DNA of 64,000 nucleotides from Paraburkholderia sp. BL25I1N1 (GTDB taxonomy: Bacteria; Pseudomonadota; Gammaproteobacteria; Burkholderiales; Burkholderiaceae), in contig NZ_PVZB01000006.1 in NCBI RefSeq assembly GCF_003002025.1, positions 186,001 through 250,000 of the forward strand, given 5' to 3'. This document shows, one piece after another, positions 37,573-46,937 of the stretch (positions are counted from its first letter, which is position 1; each line of letters opens with the position of its first letter). A model generated the notes under the pieces. The model was not told where the DNA came from. It ran no database searches and saw only the letters and a program-made list of their open reading frames with translations. A program made the position numbers and the translations under genes.

Positions 37573-38195
37573 CCCTGTCCGGTCGCGCCGGACGGACGCC
37601 GTTCCGTCCGAGCGCCGCCACGACTCGGACTTCACACCCACGGTCGCCAGCGCTGACGATTCAAGTTTCCATGCCACTTTGCCGTTAATGCAAACGTAAT
37701 CGCGCGTTTGCCGAGGTGGGGCCGTAGGTGCCTTTTGCATGACTTGCAAACGCGCACCCGATTCGCCGTAGTACACGAAACGCGGTCCTGCAACAACCGG
37801 ATTTGCGACGGTCATGCGGATGCCTGACGGGCACGCGTCGCGCGTTCACGTTGCATGCGCAACGTTATCCGCAATACCCAGCGTAAGGTTTGTATCAAAG
37901 TATGTGGCTCGACGCGTTTTGTATAAAACGCACTTTACAATTCCGCTTGAATTTTAATCGGCAATCTGGCCCTTTCCGCGGAAGATCGGCTGTTTCGGCG
38001 GGCGCCATGGGCGCGTCCCAAGTGTTCGGCAGCTTGTGAAGGCGAGGGGTTGGGTTGGTCGGCAAGGCGAGGGTGAGCGCCGCACGAGGCGGCTTTGTCG
38101 TGTCGCAGGGAAAGCAGCGCGCCGTGCGGGCGTGCGCGTCGCTTGCGACAAGGCAACATCCAGCTCGCCAATGAACGAGGCAGGAGTCGAACAAG
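37573..38195. other. 623-bp region with no certain gene
   Basis: A leftward open frame begins at 37815 and for its first 75 or so codons reads plausibly as protein (FVYYGESGARLQVMQKAP), but it then runs antisense through the preceding gene. The region otherwise holds a small hairpin just after 37572 and AT-rich DNA near 37900 that may be the promoter of the NlpD-like gene. Confidence 0.4.
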
Positions 38196-39161
38196 ATGGG
38201 AAAGCGCTTCGACAGAACAATGATGGCCAGTCTGGCTGGCGTATGGGTCGCGCTGGCGGTCAGCGGTTGTGCGAATGTGGGTCAGCAGGGCGCGCAGACA
38301 GGCGCGGCAGCGGGCGCAGCGCCCGCGTCCGGTGCGCTGGCGGCAACCGCGCCGGCCTCCGATGCGACAGCGGTTGCACCGCCAGGCATCAACGCCGACG
38401 GGAGCGCGCTGCTCAAGAATTCGCCGCCGCTCGTGTATCGCGTCAAACGTGGCGACAGCCTGGCGCGCATCGCGCAGCATCATCATTGCAGCGTGAAGCA
38501 GTTGCAGGCCTGGAACGGATTGAAGGCGTCCTCGCGGTTGAAGTTGGGACAGGTCTTGCACGTCGCATCGCCGGAAACGGTGCGGGCGGTGAATGCGGCC
38601 AATGCGGCCAATGCGGCAGCGAAAGCCGCGGCGGCGTCCGCATCGAGTGCTGCGGTCGCGGCGCGGCAGCCGGCGTTGGCGTCGGGCGCTACGCAGTTAC
38701 CGTCGCAGACCGCGCAAGCCGCGCAGACGCCGGTGCCTAGCTCCGCTGAAGCACGCGAAGTGGCGCATCAAACCGCACGGCACGCGAACGGCGTAGCGCT
38801 GGCCTGGCCCGCGGGCGGGCGGGTGGTCGAGGGATTCCAGCCGGGCGAAACACGCGGCATCGAAATCGGCGGCAGGCCGGGCGATCCGGTACGCGCCGCG
38901 GCCGACGGCAAGGTGATGTACGCCGGCACGGGCCTGAACAGCTACGGCAGTCTGATCATCGTCCAGCACAACAAGGACTTTCTGACCGCCTACTCGCACA
39001 ACCGCAAGCTGCTGGTCAAAACCGGCGATATCGTCATGCAGGGGCAGCAGATCGCGGAGATGGGCGACGAAAAGAACTCGCGCGTTTCCGTGGGTTTCGA
39101 GTTGCGCCGTGACGGCAAGCCGATCGATCCGATGCCGTACCTGCCGCAAGGACGCGGCTAG
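38196..39161 (+). CDS. NlpD-like lipoprotein: LysM plus degenerate M23 domain
   Basis: The 321-residue protein has a lipoprotein signal (lipobox VSGC), an Ala-rich linker, a LysM peptidoglycan-binding domain (YRVKRGDSLARIAQHHHCSV), a second Ala-rich linker and a C-terminal LytM/M23 domain. The zinc ligands are lost: RGIEIGG replaces the H-x-G-x-D strand and VGFELR the H-x-H strand. It is therefore probably an amidase activator in septal cell-wall splitting, as NlpD is, not a peptidase. AGGAG lies upstream of the ATG. It is not next to surE/rpoS, the usual nlpD neighbourhood, so it is likely a paralogue. It converges with the hydrolase pseudogene. Confidence 0.87.
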   Translation: MGKRFDRTMMASLAGVWVALAVSGCANVGQQGAQTGAAAGAAPASGALAATAPASDATAVAPPGINADGSALLKNSPPLVYRVKRGDSLARIAQHHHCSVKQLQAWNGLKASSRLKLGQVLHVASPETVRAVNAANAANAAAKAAAASASSAAVAARQPALASGATQLPSQTAQAAQTPVPSSAEAREVAHQTARHANGVALAWPAGGRVVEGFQPGETRGIEIGGRPGDPVRAAADGKVMYAGTGLNSYGSLIIVQHNKDFLTAYSHNRKLLVKTGDIVMQGQQIAEMGDEKNSRVSVGFELRRDGKPIDPMPYLPQGRG

Positions 39162-39171
39162 GCGCGCGGCT

Positions 39172-39989
39172 TCAATCCAGCCACAGCAGCGCCGCGGCGA
39201 CGATCGCTTCCGGCGCGTCTTCCTGCATCAGATGGCCGGCCTTCGGCACCGCCTGAAAGCGCGCTTCCGGTATGGCCGCGGCCAGTTGACGGCCGCGCGC
39301 CAGTGGAATCCACTGGTCTTCTTCGCCCCACAGAATTTGCACCGGGCAACGTAGCTGCGGATAGCGCGCTTCGACCTCGTCGGTGTAGCGCTGATCCATT
39401 TGCGCAATCTGCCGATAGAACGCGGCCTGGCCGGTTGCGCCGAGCCATGGCGTTACATAGGGCGCGAGTTCGTCGTCCGGAATCTCGCGCGCGATCGCGC
39501 CGCGCACATACGCTTTCACCACCGCCTCGTGAATGTACGGCGGCAGTCCGGCAAACGCGTCGCCGTGATCGCGCACATGCCGCACGAACGGCGAACCCCA
39601 TGGCGCGACCGCTACCGGATCGATCAGCGTGAGGCTGCGGTAGTCGCAGCCATCGATCAGATGCGCCGCAATGAAGTCGCGCCGCCGAAATCGTGCGCGA
39701 TGACGTCCGGGCTTGTCAGTTGCCAATGCGCGAGCAATTCCGCCAGCAAAGCGTTCTGCACGCCCAGCGAGACGTCCGCGCCGTCGCGCTGTTCGGATTG
39801 CCCGTAGCCGAGCAGATCGTAGTAATAGACGGTGCGTGTCTGGGCGAGATGCGGTGCAATGCGATGCCACACATACGAAGAAAACGGCGTGCCGTGAACC
39901 AGCACCAGCGGCGGACCATTGCCCGTCACGTTGAAACGCACGGCTTGATCGCGGAAGGCGTAGCTTTCGGGGAGCGGCCAGATTTGCAT
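39172..39989 (-). pseudogene. Alpha/beta-hydrolase gene broken by a single frameshift
   Basis: The N-terminal part (from ATG 39989) reads through VLVHGTPFSSYVWHRIAPHL to DVIAHDFGGATSLRRI and stops at about 39657. The missing C-terminal part continues in another frame: HLIDGCDYRSLTLIDPVAVAPWG... to GHLMQEDAPEAIVAAALLWLD, ending at 39172. Adding one G at about 39666 (CGG-GCG instead of CGG-CGC) would restore a protein of about 270 residues with a haloalkane-dehalogenase-like layout: Asp nucleophile in HDFGG, His in GHLMQ. It is either a recent pseudogene or a sequencing error; both halves are otherwise well preserved. Confidence 0.82.
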
Positions 39990-40464
39990 GGCGATGAGCG
40001 TCGCAAGAAGGTCTGCCTACCTTAGCAGGGCTTCGTGAACCATGCTGACCGGCTTTTCGTAGCTCCCGCTGAAGATCTCCCGCAGAAGCTCACCTTTGTT
40101 TTATTCAGCAAAGCCAGGCAAATTCAGCCATGACTAGATCGCGCACTCGTTTCAATCGCAAACAAGCGAGGCCGGCAACATGCACTCTTACGAATTGCGC
40201 ATAAATTGGCCTGAAACAAGGCCTCGTTGTGTTGGACGTGTTCGAAAAGCCTGGTAATCGCGACGACGGCGCACCCATGCCGTCATCGCGCAAACACGGC
40301 ACGATGGGTCGAAGCGCGCGTATTCAATGGTGAGGAAATTCGGGAGCCGAGGCGGGATGAACGCAACGCGCCCAACGATCATGCCGAGGGCAAAGTGCGG
40401 GCAACGCGCAAAGGGCGCGGCCCAAACTCGCATCACGCGAGCGCACCAGGCCGCGCGCAACCGG
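39990..40464. other. 475-bp gene-poor stretch
   Basis: It lies upstream of the hydrolase pseudogene (leftward) and downstream of the 132-residue hypothetical gene (also leftward). Only short, unconvincing open frames are present, and no terminator with a T-run was found. Confidence 0.45.
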
Positions 40465-40863
40465 CTACTTCGATTCGTACCCGCGCAACAACTGCGACAC
40501 CTGGCCATGGTGATGCAGGATCGCCGGATCGGCCTGCAACAGCGGCAGATAGCGTGGCAAAAAAGTATTGTTCGGCTGGTCGGGCGAGAAAAGTCCCGTC
40601 ACCGCCTCGGCCGCGGCGATGCGGTCGGCGGCTTCGGCTTCCTTATCGTCGAGAATTTCGTCGACGTTCGCTATGACTGTCGAGAGCGCCGCGAGCCAGC
40701 GGAACCCCGACCCGTTGATGAGCACCTGCAGGAAAGCTGCCGGTGTGACCGGGCCAAATTCCTTTTCGTACACGGCACGCTCGTGATCGAGAATGGCCTT
40801 GTGCAGCGCCAACAGCGGCCGGCGAATGTCCGAGAGGAATTGAGTGCATTGCGAGTCGTCCAT
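40465..40863 (-). CDS. Hypothetical helical protein
   Basis: The 132-residue soluble, mostly helical and acidic protein (FLSDIRRPLLALHKAILDHERAVYE; DEILDDKEAEAADRIAAAEAV) has AAGGAG eight bases before ATG 40863. No signal peptide, metal motif or catalytic signature. It reads like a conserved protein with Burkholderia codon use, but I cannot name a family. Transcribed alone. Confidence 0.65.
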   Translation of the reverse strand: MDDSQCTQFLSDIRRPLLALHKAILDHERAVYEKEFGPVTPAAFLQVLINGSGFRWLAALSTVIANVDEILDDKEAEAADRIAAAEAVTGLFSPDQPNNTFLPRYLPLLQADPAILHHHGQVSQLLRGYESK

Positions 40864-41272
40864 ATGTGCTGCTCCTTCGGATAGTCAGTCAGACCGGGTC
40901 CATGCTAACAAAATCGCCCGGCATTGATTCAATTAGATTCACTGGCGTATAGAGGCCGATCATCAAGGCGCGATGCGCGGATCGTCTGCCGTCGATTAAA
41001 AACACCTTTCAACCGCGCACTCGGCACCCGCGAAATGCCTCAGGCTGACCGCAGTGTGCAGCCACGAGGCGAATTTTTTAATGCGCGTCTACAATTCGCC
41101 GGTCAGTATCGGCAGGTTCGCGCCCATGCATTTATCGCCGTTTTCAAGGACCGGAAAAACACCATACGTATTAGTCCAGTCAGTCGAATAAACGCGGTGA
41201 GTCTTTATGTTTTGGTCCGACGTCTCTGTCTAAACAGCTTGATAAACAATAAACCCCACTCGGAGCCGCTCC
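40864..41272. other. 409-bp promoter region of Mo-dehydrogenase operon 2
   Basis: It lies between the divergent hypothetical gene and operon 2. It is AT-richer near 40900-40950 and 41190-41260. GGAG sits upstream of the ATG at 41273. No sigma-54 box, strong inverted repeat or gene was recognised. Confidence 0.45.
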
Positions 41273-41728
41273 ATGACAACGCTGAATATCAATGGCCAGA
41301 CGCACACCGTCGACGCGCCGCCCGACATGCCTCTCTTGTGGGTCTTGCGCGATATCGTCGGTCTGACCGGCACGAAGTTCGGTTGCGGCATCGCCCAATG
41401 CGGCGCGTGTACCGTGCACCTCGACGGCGTGGCGGTGCGCTCGTGCGTATTGCCGGCAGCAGCCGTCGGCGATAAAAAGATCACGACGATCGAAGCGGTG
41501 GGCAGCACGCCGGCCGGTCAGAAGGTGCAGCAGGCCTGGCGCCAACTGGACGTGGTGCAATGCGGCTACTGTCAGTCGGGGCAGGTCATGTCGGCGGCGT
41601 CGCTGCTGGCAGGCAATCCCAATCCTACCGATGCGGACATCGACGCCGCCATGGCCGGCAATATCTGCCGCTGTGGAACCTACAACCGCATCCGCGCGGC
41701 GATCAAGCAAGCCGCCAAGGGGGCATGA
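41273..41728 (+). CDS. (2Fe-2S)-binding subunit (operon 2)
   Basis: The 151-residue protein is a standard-length small subunit of the isoquinoline 1-oxidoreductase/aldehyde dehydrogenase type. Cys38, 43, 46 and 58 form the ferredoxin-type cluster and Cys97, 100, 132 and 134 the second cluster (QCGYCQSGQ and CRCGTY). It has no signal peptide and would be co-exported with the Tat-tagged large subunit. It begins operon 2; the Mo subunit starts one base after its stop. It passes electrons from molybdenum to the cytochrome. Confidence 0.92.
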   Translation: MTTLNINGQTHTVDAPPDMPLLWVLRDIVGLTGTKFGCGIAQCGACTVHLDGVAVRSCVLPAAAVGDKKITTIEAVGSTPAGQKVQQAWRQLDVVQCGYCQSGQVMSAASLLAGNPNPTDADIDAAMAGNICRCGTYNRIRAAIKQAAKGA

Positions 41729-41729
41729 C

Positions 41730-43982
41730 ATGTCCCAGGGATTGCTTGATTCACAAAACGGCGCGCATGCGTCGAAGGCCGGCGCGCGCGCCGCAGCTGG
41801 CTTTTCACGCCGCAGCTTTCTGAAGTTCGGCGTGACGGTCGGCGCGGCGGCGGGCGGCGGTCTGCTGCTCGGCTTCAGCATGCCGGCCGCGAGCCAGGAT
41901 CAGAAAGCCGGCAAGTCGGTGATCGGCGGCGACGGCGTAGAAACGCCGCAAAGCGGCGTGTTCGCGCCGAACGCGTTCATCCAGATCGATACCGCCGGCA
42001 AGGTCACGCTCGTGGTTCCGAAGGTAGAGATGGGCCAGGGCGTCTACACGTCGATTCCGATGCTCATTGCCGAAGAACTCGAAGTGCCGCTCGACACGAT
42101 CACCATCGATCACGCGCCGCCGAACGAAAAGCTCTTCATGGATCCGCTGCTCGGCGGCCAGCTCACGGGCGGCTCGACCTCGATCCGCTATGCGTGGGAG
42201 CCGATGCGCAAGGCGGGCGCCACTGCGCGAACCATTCTGATCAGCGCGGCGGCGCAGCAATGGCAGGTCGATCCGGCAAGCTGCCATGCGGAGGCCGGAC
42301 AGGTGATTCACGAGGCCAGCAAGCGCAGCATCGGTTACGGTCAGCTGGTGACGGCAGCTGCCGGTCTGCCCGCGCCGCAGAACGTCAAGCTCAAGGACCC
42401 GAAGGACTTCAAGCTGATCGGCACAGCGGTTAAGCGCCTCGATTCGCCGGAGAAGGTGGACGGCACGGCGATGTTCGGTCTCGACGTGCGCGTGCCCGAC
42501 ATGGTCTACGCGGCGATTGCGAACTGCCCGGTATTCGGCGGCACGCTCGCCAGCGTCGACGACACCAACGCGAAGAAAATCCCCGGCGTGCGCCAGGTCA
42601 TCAAGATCGACAACGCGGTCGCGGTGATCGGCGACCACACGTGGGCCGCCAAACGCGGCGTGCAGGCGCTCGTCATCAAATGGAACGACGGTGCGGGCGC
42701 GAACCTGTCGATGAAGCAGATCGTCGACGATCTCGCCAATGCCTCGCAGCGCGACGGCGCGGTGGCGCGTAAAGACGGCGACGTCGGCAATGCGTTCTCC
42801 AATGCGAAGACACGCGTCGACGCCGTGTATCAGCAGCCGTTTCTCGCGCACGCCACCATGGAGCCGATCAACTGCACGGTGCATGTGCGCCCCGACGGCT
42901 GCGATGTCTGGCTCGGCTCGCAGGTGCCGACGCGTGTGGTGGATGCGGCCGCGGCGGTCACGGGGCTGCCCGCCGACAAGATCGTCGTGCACAACCATCT
43001 GATCGGCGGCGGCTTCGGCCGGCGGCTCGAGTTCGACATGGTCACGCAAGCCGTGAAGGTGGCGAAGCAGGTGTCGACGCCGGTGAAAGTGGTCTGGACA
43101 CGCGAGGAAGACATTCAGCACGACATGTACCGCCCGTATTACTACGACAAGATTTCGGCCGGCCTCGATGCGAATGGCAAACCGGTCGCATGGCAGCACC
43201 GGATTGTCGGCTCCTCGATACTGGCGCGATTCGCGCCGCCCGCGTTCAAGAACGGCATCGATCCGGACGCGGTCGAGGTCGCGTCGGACCTGCCGTACGA
43301 CTTGCCCAATCAGCTGATCGACTACGTTCGCCAGGAACCGCGCACGGTGCCCACCGCATTCTGGCGCGGCGTGGGACCGACGCGCGGCACCTTCGTGGTG
43401 GAGAGTTTCATTGACGAACTCGCGGCGCAGGCGAAAGTCGATCCTGTCAAATACCGTCAGGACCTGCTCGGCAAGACTCCGCGCGCGCTGAACGTGCTCA
43501 ACGTCGCCACGCAAGCGGCGAACTGGGGCAGCGCGGTGCCGAAGGGTCAAGGGCGCGGCGTGTCGGTCATGCACGCGTTCGGCAGCTTCTTTGCGATCGT
43601 GGTGGACGTCGCGGTGGAGCAGGGCGAGGTGGCGGTCAAGCACGTAACGTGTGCGGTCGATTGCGGCATGGTGGTCAATCCGAACACGGTCGAAGCGCAA
43701 GTGCAGGGCGGCATCATCTTCGGCATCACGGCGGCGCTCTACAGCGAGATCACGATCAAGGACGGCCGCGTCGAGCAGAACAATTTCACCGATTACCGGA
43801 TGCTGCGGATCGATCAGACGCCGCCTATCGATGTGCATATCGTGAAGAGCGGCGAGGCGCCCGGCGGCATCGGCGAACCCGGCACGGCGGCACTCGCGCC
43901 CGCGCTGACCAACGCGATTTATGCGGCCACCGGCAAGCGGCTGCGGCAATTGCCGGTCGGCAGCCAACTGCAAACCGTCTGA
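41730..43982 (+). CDS. Xanthine-dehydrogenase-family molybdopterin subunit, Tat-exported (operon 2)
   Basis: The 750-residue large subunit has a twin-arginine signal SRRSFLK at 26-32 followed by a Gly/Ala-rich hydrophobic region. Mo-cofactor motifs include VEMGQGVYTSIPML, IGGGFGRRLEF and the catalytic Glu716 in GGIGEPGTAAL. The length and 2Fe-2S/Mo/cytochrome order match isoquinoline 1-oxidoreductase (IorAB) and AldFGH-type aldehyde dehydrogenases. The substrate could be an aldehyde, nicotinate or other N-heterocycle. ATG 41730 is chosen for close spacing to the preceding gene; the frame is open further upstream inside it. Periplasmic. Confidence 0.9.
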   Translation: MSQGLLDSQNGAHASKAGARAAAGFSRRSFLKFGVTVGAAAGGGLLLGFSMPAASQDQKAGKSVIGGDGVETPQSGVFAPNAFIQIDTAGKVTLVVPKVEMGQGVYTSIPMLIAEELEVPLDTITIDHAPPNEKLFMDPLLGGQLTGGSTSIRYAWEPMRKAGATARTILISAAAQQWQVDPASCHAEAGQVIHEASKRSIGYGQLVTAAAGLPAPQNVKLKDPKDFKLIGTAVKRLDSPEKVDGTAMFGLDVRVPDMVYAAIANCPVFGGTLASVDDTNAKKIPGVRQVIKIDNAVAVIGDHTWAAKRGVQALVIKWNDGAGANLSMKQIVDDLANASQRDGAVARKDGDVGNAFSNAKTRVDAVYQQPFLAHATMEPINCTVHVRPDGCDVWLGSQVPTRVVDAAAAVTGLPADKIVVHNHLIGGGFGRRLEFDMVTQAVKVAKQVSTPVKVVWTREEDIQHDMYRPYYYDKISAGLDANGKPVAWQHRIVGSSILARFAPPAFKNGIDPDAVEVASDLPYDLPNQLIDYVRQEPRTVPTAFWRGVGPTRGTFVVESFIDELAAQAKVDPVKYRQDLLGKTPRALNVLNVATQAANWGSAVPKGQGRGVSVMHAFGSFFAIVVDVAVEQGEVAVKHVTCAVDCGMVVNPNTVEAQVQGGIIFGITAALYSEITIKDGRVEQNNFTDYRMLRIDQTPPIDVHIVKSGEAPGGIGEPGTAALAPALTNAIYAATGKRLRQLPVGSQLQTV

Positions 43983-43994
43983 ACGGAGCCCGAC

Positions 43995-45275
43995 ATGAAA
44001 AACACACTGAAGGGTTTCGGCGCGGCGTTGTGCGTGGCACTGCCGTTGTTCGCGCAAACTCCGGCGCGAGCGGCGGATCAGGCGTTGGTGCAACGCGGCG
44101 CTTATCTGGCGAAGGTCGGCGATTGCGTTGCCTGTCATACGGCGCCGAAGGGCAAGCCCTTCGCGGGCGGCCTGCCGATGACCACGCCGATGGGCCAGAT
44201 CTACACCACCAACATCACGCCGGACCCGCAGACCGGCATTGGCGGCTATACGGAAGAGGACTTCGCGCGGGCGATGCGCGAAGGCGTCGCGAAAGACGGC
44301 CACAACCTCTATCCGGCGATGCCGTATCCGTCGTACGCCAAGGTCAACGACGACGACATGAAAGCGCTGTACGCGTATTTCATGAGCGGCGTGGCGCCGG
44401 TGCAGCAGGCGAATCGCGAGCCGGACATCAAGTGGCCGTTGAACATGCGCTGGCCGCTGAAGTTCTGGAACATGGTGTTCCTGGATAAAGGCGTCTATCA
44501 GGACAAGCCGGGCAAGGACGTCGCGTGGAATCGCGGCGCGTATCTGATTCAGGGGCTCGGGCACTGCGGGTCGTGCCATACGCCGCGCGGCGTCGCGTTC
44601 CAGGAAAAGGCGCTGGATGAAAGCGGCAGCGCGTTCCTGACCGGCGGCGTGCTCGACGGCTGGTTCGCGGCGAACCTCACTGGCGAGCAGAACGTCGGTC
44701 TGGGCCGCTGGAACGATCAGGACTTGCAGGCGTTTCTGAAGACCGGCGCGAATCGCCATGCCTCCGCATTCGGTTCGATGACCAGCGTGATCAACAACAG
44801 CACGCAGGGCATGAACGATACGGATATCGCTGCGATGTCGACGTATCTGAAGTCGCTGCCGCCGTCAGGGGGCAACGGTGCGCCGCCTTATAAGTACGAT
44901 CCGCAGGCGACGAAGGTGTCGTTGAACCGTCCCGCGAACGATGCCGGCGCGCGCGTCTATACGGCGTATTGCATGCACTGCCACGGTGTCGATGGACGCG
45001 GCTTCACACCGATGCTCGCGCCGTTGTCCGGCAATCCGAACGTGCTGGAGAAGGATCCGTCGTCGCTGATCAACGTGACGTTGAACGGCACCGAGGACCT
45101 GGTGATCGGCGGCATTCCCGCGCCGTATCCGATGCCGAAGTACGCGCCGGTGCTCAACGACCAGCAGATCGCGGATGTGCTCACTTTCGTGCGGGCCGGA
45201 TGGAACAACGGCGCGCCGGCGGTGACGGCGGACGACGTGGCGAAGCTGCGCAAGTCGACGCACGCGGCTCGGTAA
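43995..45275 (+). CDS. Triheme cytochrome c (operon 2)
   Basis: The 426-residue protein has a cleavable signal peptide (ends PARA-A) rather than a lipobox. Three heme c sites lie at CVACH 44-48, CGSCH 191-195 and CMHCH 326-330. It has the same family phrases as the operon 1 cytochrome (GQIYTTNITPD; LYPAMPYPSY; NRGAYLIQGLGHC). GGAG lies just before the ATG, and the gene is 12 bp after the Mo subunit. It should accept electrons from the 2Fe-2S subunit and hand them to the respiratory chain. No convincing terminator follows. Confidence 0.93.
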   Translation: MKNTLKGFGAALCVALPLFAQTPARAADQALVQRGAYLAKVGDCVACHTAPKGKPFAGGLPMTTPMGQIYTTNITPDPQTGIGGYTEEDFARAMREGVAKDGHNLYPAMPYPSYAKVNDDDMKALYAYFMSGVAPVQQANREPDIKWPLNMRWPLKFWNMVFLDKGVYQDKPGKDVAWNRGAYLIQGLGHCGSCHTPRGVAFQEKALDESGSAFLTGGVLDGWFAANLTGEQNVGLGRWNDQDLQAFLKTGANRHASAFGSMTSVINNSTQGMNDTDIAAMSTYLKSLPPSGGNGAPPYKYDPQATKVSLNRPANDAGARVYTAYCMHCHGVDGRGFTPMLAPLSGNPNVLEKDPSSLINVTLNGTEDLVIGGIPAPYPMPKYAPVLNDQQIADVLTFVRAGWNNGAPAVTADDVAKLRKSTHAAR

Positions 45276-45928
45276 TTCTGCGGGGCTGGCGATAAAAAAC
45301 GGCGACAGCCAGTGGCCAGTGGCGCGCGTGGGAATCGCGAGGCGACGTGGAGGGTGCAGTATTTGCTGCACGAGCTGGCGCGCGACCCGCACGCATATGA
45401 TGCGCAAGTATCGTGCGGCTTTTGCTGAAGGGCGGGGTGTTGCATGGGACAAGGGTGGGACGTTCAATCAACACTACGCCATTCCGGTCACCGACGTGGC
45501 ATCGTGGATCAAGGCAAACCCTACTTCGGGCCGCAGCGAGTAATCGGGAGTCCGACCGTCCAGGCAAACGGCATCCACGACAGCTTCCCCGAACACAAAG
45601 CCCGACCCCGGCGATGGGGAAGGGCTCCCCCCCCGTATTCCGTACTGACTTCCACCGAATTCTGCTCGGCGAAGTCGGCGTGTGAAAGCAATGCAGCAGG
45701 TGGCCGAAGTTGCTTGTCAGCGGTCGTTTTTGCAGAGAATCTGTCGCTGCGGATAAGCCGTCGTTCAGCCTGCCATCCCGGGTCGTTTCTGCGCGAGAAG
45801 TCGCAGCGACGCATGGTGCGCGCGCTGGGTAAACCGAAGACCGCCGCATGCTCACCAGGCACCTCGTGCGCGAAACGCCATGCCGTCGACGCAGACCGCG
45901 AGGCCCGGCGCCATGGAACGACTCACTG
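45276..45928. other. Decayed stretch without an intact gene
   Basis: 653 bp after operon 2. A rightward frame ending at 45543 (about 74 codons) contains GRGVAWDKGGTFNQHYAIPV and TDVASWIKANP, which reads like a fragment of a real protein but has no family I can name and no ribosome site. The leftward frame 45521-45862 is not convincing. This looks like gene remnants rather than regulatory DNA. Confidence 0.4.
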
Positions 45929-46379
45929 TCAGATCCGCGCGTAGATCGAACTGCCGATCGTCAGCGAAGTTGCCGTGGTCGACGCGAAACGGATCTCATA
46001 GAGGTCGCGTCCAAAATTGCCCGGCACCTTGATCGACATGCCGCCGAGCGTATCGCTCACTGGCACGATCAGTTGATAGCGAAGATCTTCGTTGCCGTAC
46101 AGCACGTAGCCCGGGAGTTCGGCGAGTGTCGTGACGAACACACGATGTTGCCGTTGACCATCGCGATCGAGATCGCGGCGACGGGATTCGACGGATCGCT
46201 GACGGCCTGCTGGATCATCTGTTGACCGAGCGCATGGTCTGCTGATAGGGCGCCGATTGGATGTCGCCGTTGCCGCAGCCGGGCAGGACCGCCGCGAGCA
46301 TCCCGGCGCCGGTGTAGCCGAGAAATTGCCGCCGGCCTACGCTGAAAAGAACCTCGTTATTGCGATCGCACTTGGTCAC
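45929..46379 (-). pseudogene. Serine hydrolase (beta-lactamase family) remnant with internal deletion
   Basis: A GTG at 46379 with AAGGGA upstream begins a Tat-like leader (VGRRQFLGYTGAGMLAAVLPGC), which continues to YQQTMR before a frameshift. The next segment, QQMIQQAVSDPSNPVAAISIAMVNGNIV, matches the first strand of class C-type serine hydrolases. Directly after it, in another frame, comes a C-terminal segment AELPGYVLYGNEDLRYQLIVPVSDTLGG... ending YARI at the stop 45929. The catalytic S-x-x-K and Y-x-N regions and several hundred residues are missing. The assignment of the two ends to one gene is inference from order and spacing. Confidence 0.6.
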
Positions 46380-46589
46380 GGCATTCCCTTTTCTCTGGTT
46401 ATCAGGATCTGCAAAAAGCGCGTTTCTTCAGCTACGGTGCCGCCAACATGGCAGTGACGATCTTCTTCATCCCAGCATTCTATATGGCACGCCTTCAACT
46501 TGACAAAGCTCCTTGGTGCGAGAGAGCCATACTGAACATTCCCTCTCCGCACCCGGTAACGGAGCGCATGCGCAGTCACGGTGCCGTGA

Positions 46590-46937
46590 TTATTTCTGTC
46601 GAGTTTCGTCGTTGAACTCGACGTCCTCGACCACGTTGTCGATATCCACGCGTTGTCCCGCGCGCACGTGCACCTGTTGCTCGCGCGTTTGCTGTGCGCG
46701 CATTGCTTGCTCGCGAAGCTGTTTGCGCAGATCGCGCGTTTTCCACCAGACAAAACCGCCGATCAAAATGCCTGCTCCAAGCACCACCGCCAACATCACA
46801 AGCGAAACGGCGAACCCCACGACTAGTAGGGCAGCGCCTGTCACCACGGCTAGTACCTTCGCCAATAGACTCGGCGGACCAGGACGCATAGTTGCGCCAT
46901 TCTGCTTGAGCCTTTCCTGATGCTTGTCGAATTGCAT
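46590..46937 (-). CDS. Small membrane protein with charged C-terminal tail
   Basis: The 115-residue protein is soluble and charged at residues 1-25, has a long hydrophobic segment at about 26-64 (probably two helices: LLAKVLAVVTGAALLVVGFAV, SLVMLAVVLGAGILIGGFVWW) and ends in a basic then acidic helical tail rich in Arg/Gln/Glu. GGAG six bases before ATG 46937 supports the start. No family was recognised. Possibly an inner-membrane envelope-stress or scaffold protein, but this is not supported by any motif. Confidence 0.65.
   Translation of the reverse strand: MQFDKHQERLKQNGATMRPGPPSLLAKVLAVVTGAALLVVGFAVSLVMLAVVLGAGILIGGFVWWKTRDLRKQLREQAMRAQQTREQQVHVRAGQRVDIDNVVEDVEFNDETRQK

Noticed and set aside
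37111..37815. Leftward 234-codon open frame whose first 75 codons look protein-like
   Set aside because: Two thirds of it is antisense to the well-supported gene at 37156-37572, and there is no family match. A short real gene ending early would need a frameshift that I cannot show.
45521..45862. Leftward 113-codon frame in the decayed region
   Set aside because: Composition is Arg-rich and shadow-like, with no ribosome site or recognisable domain.
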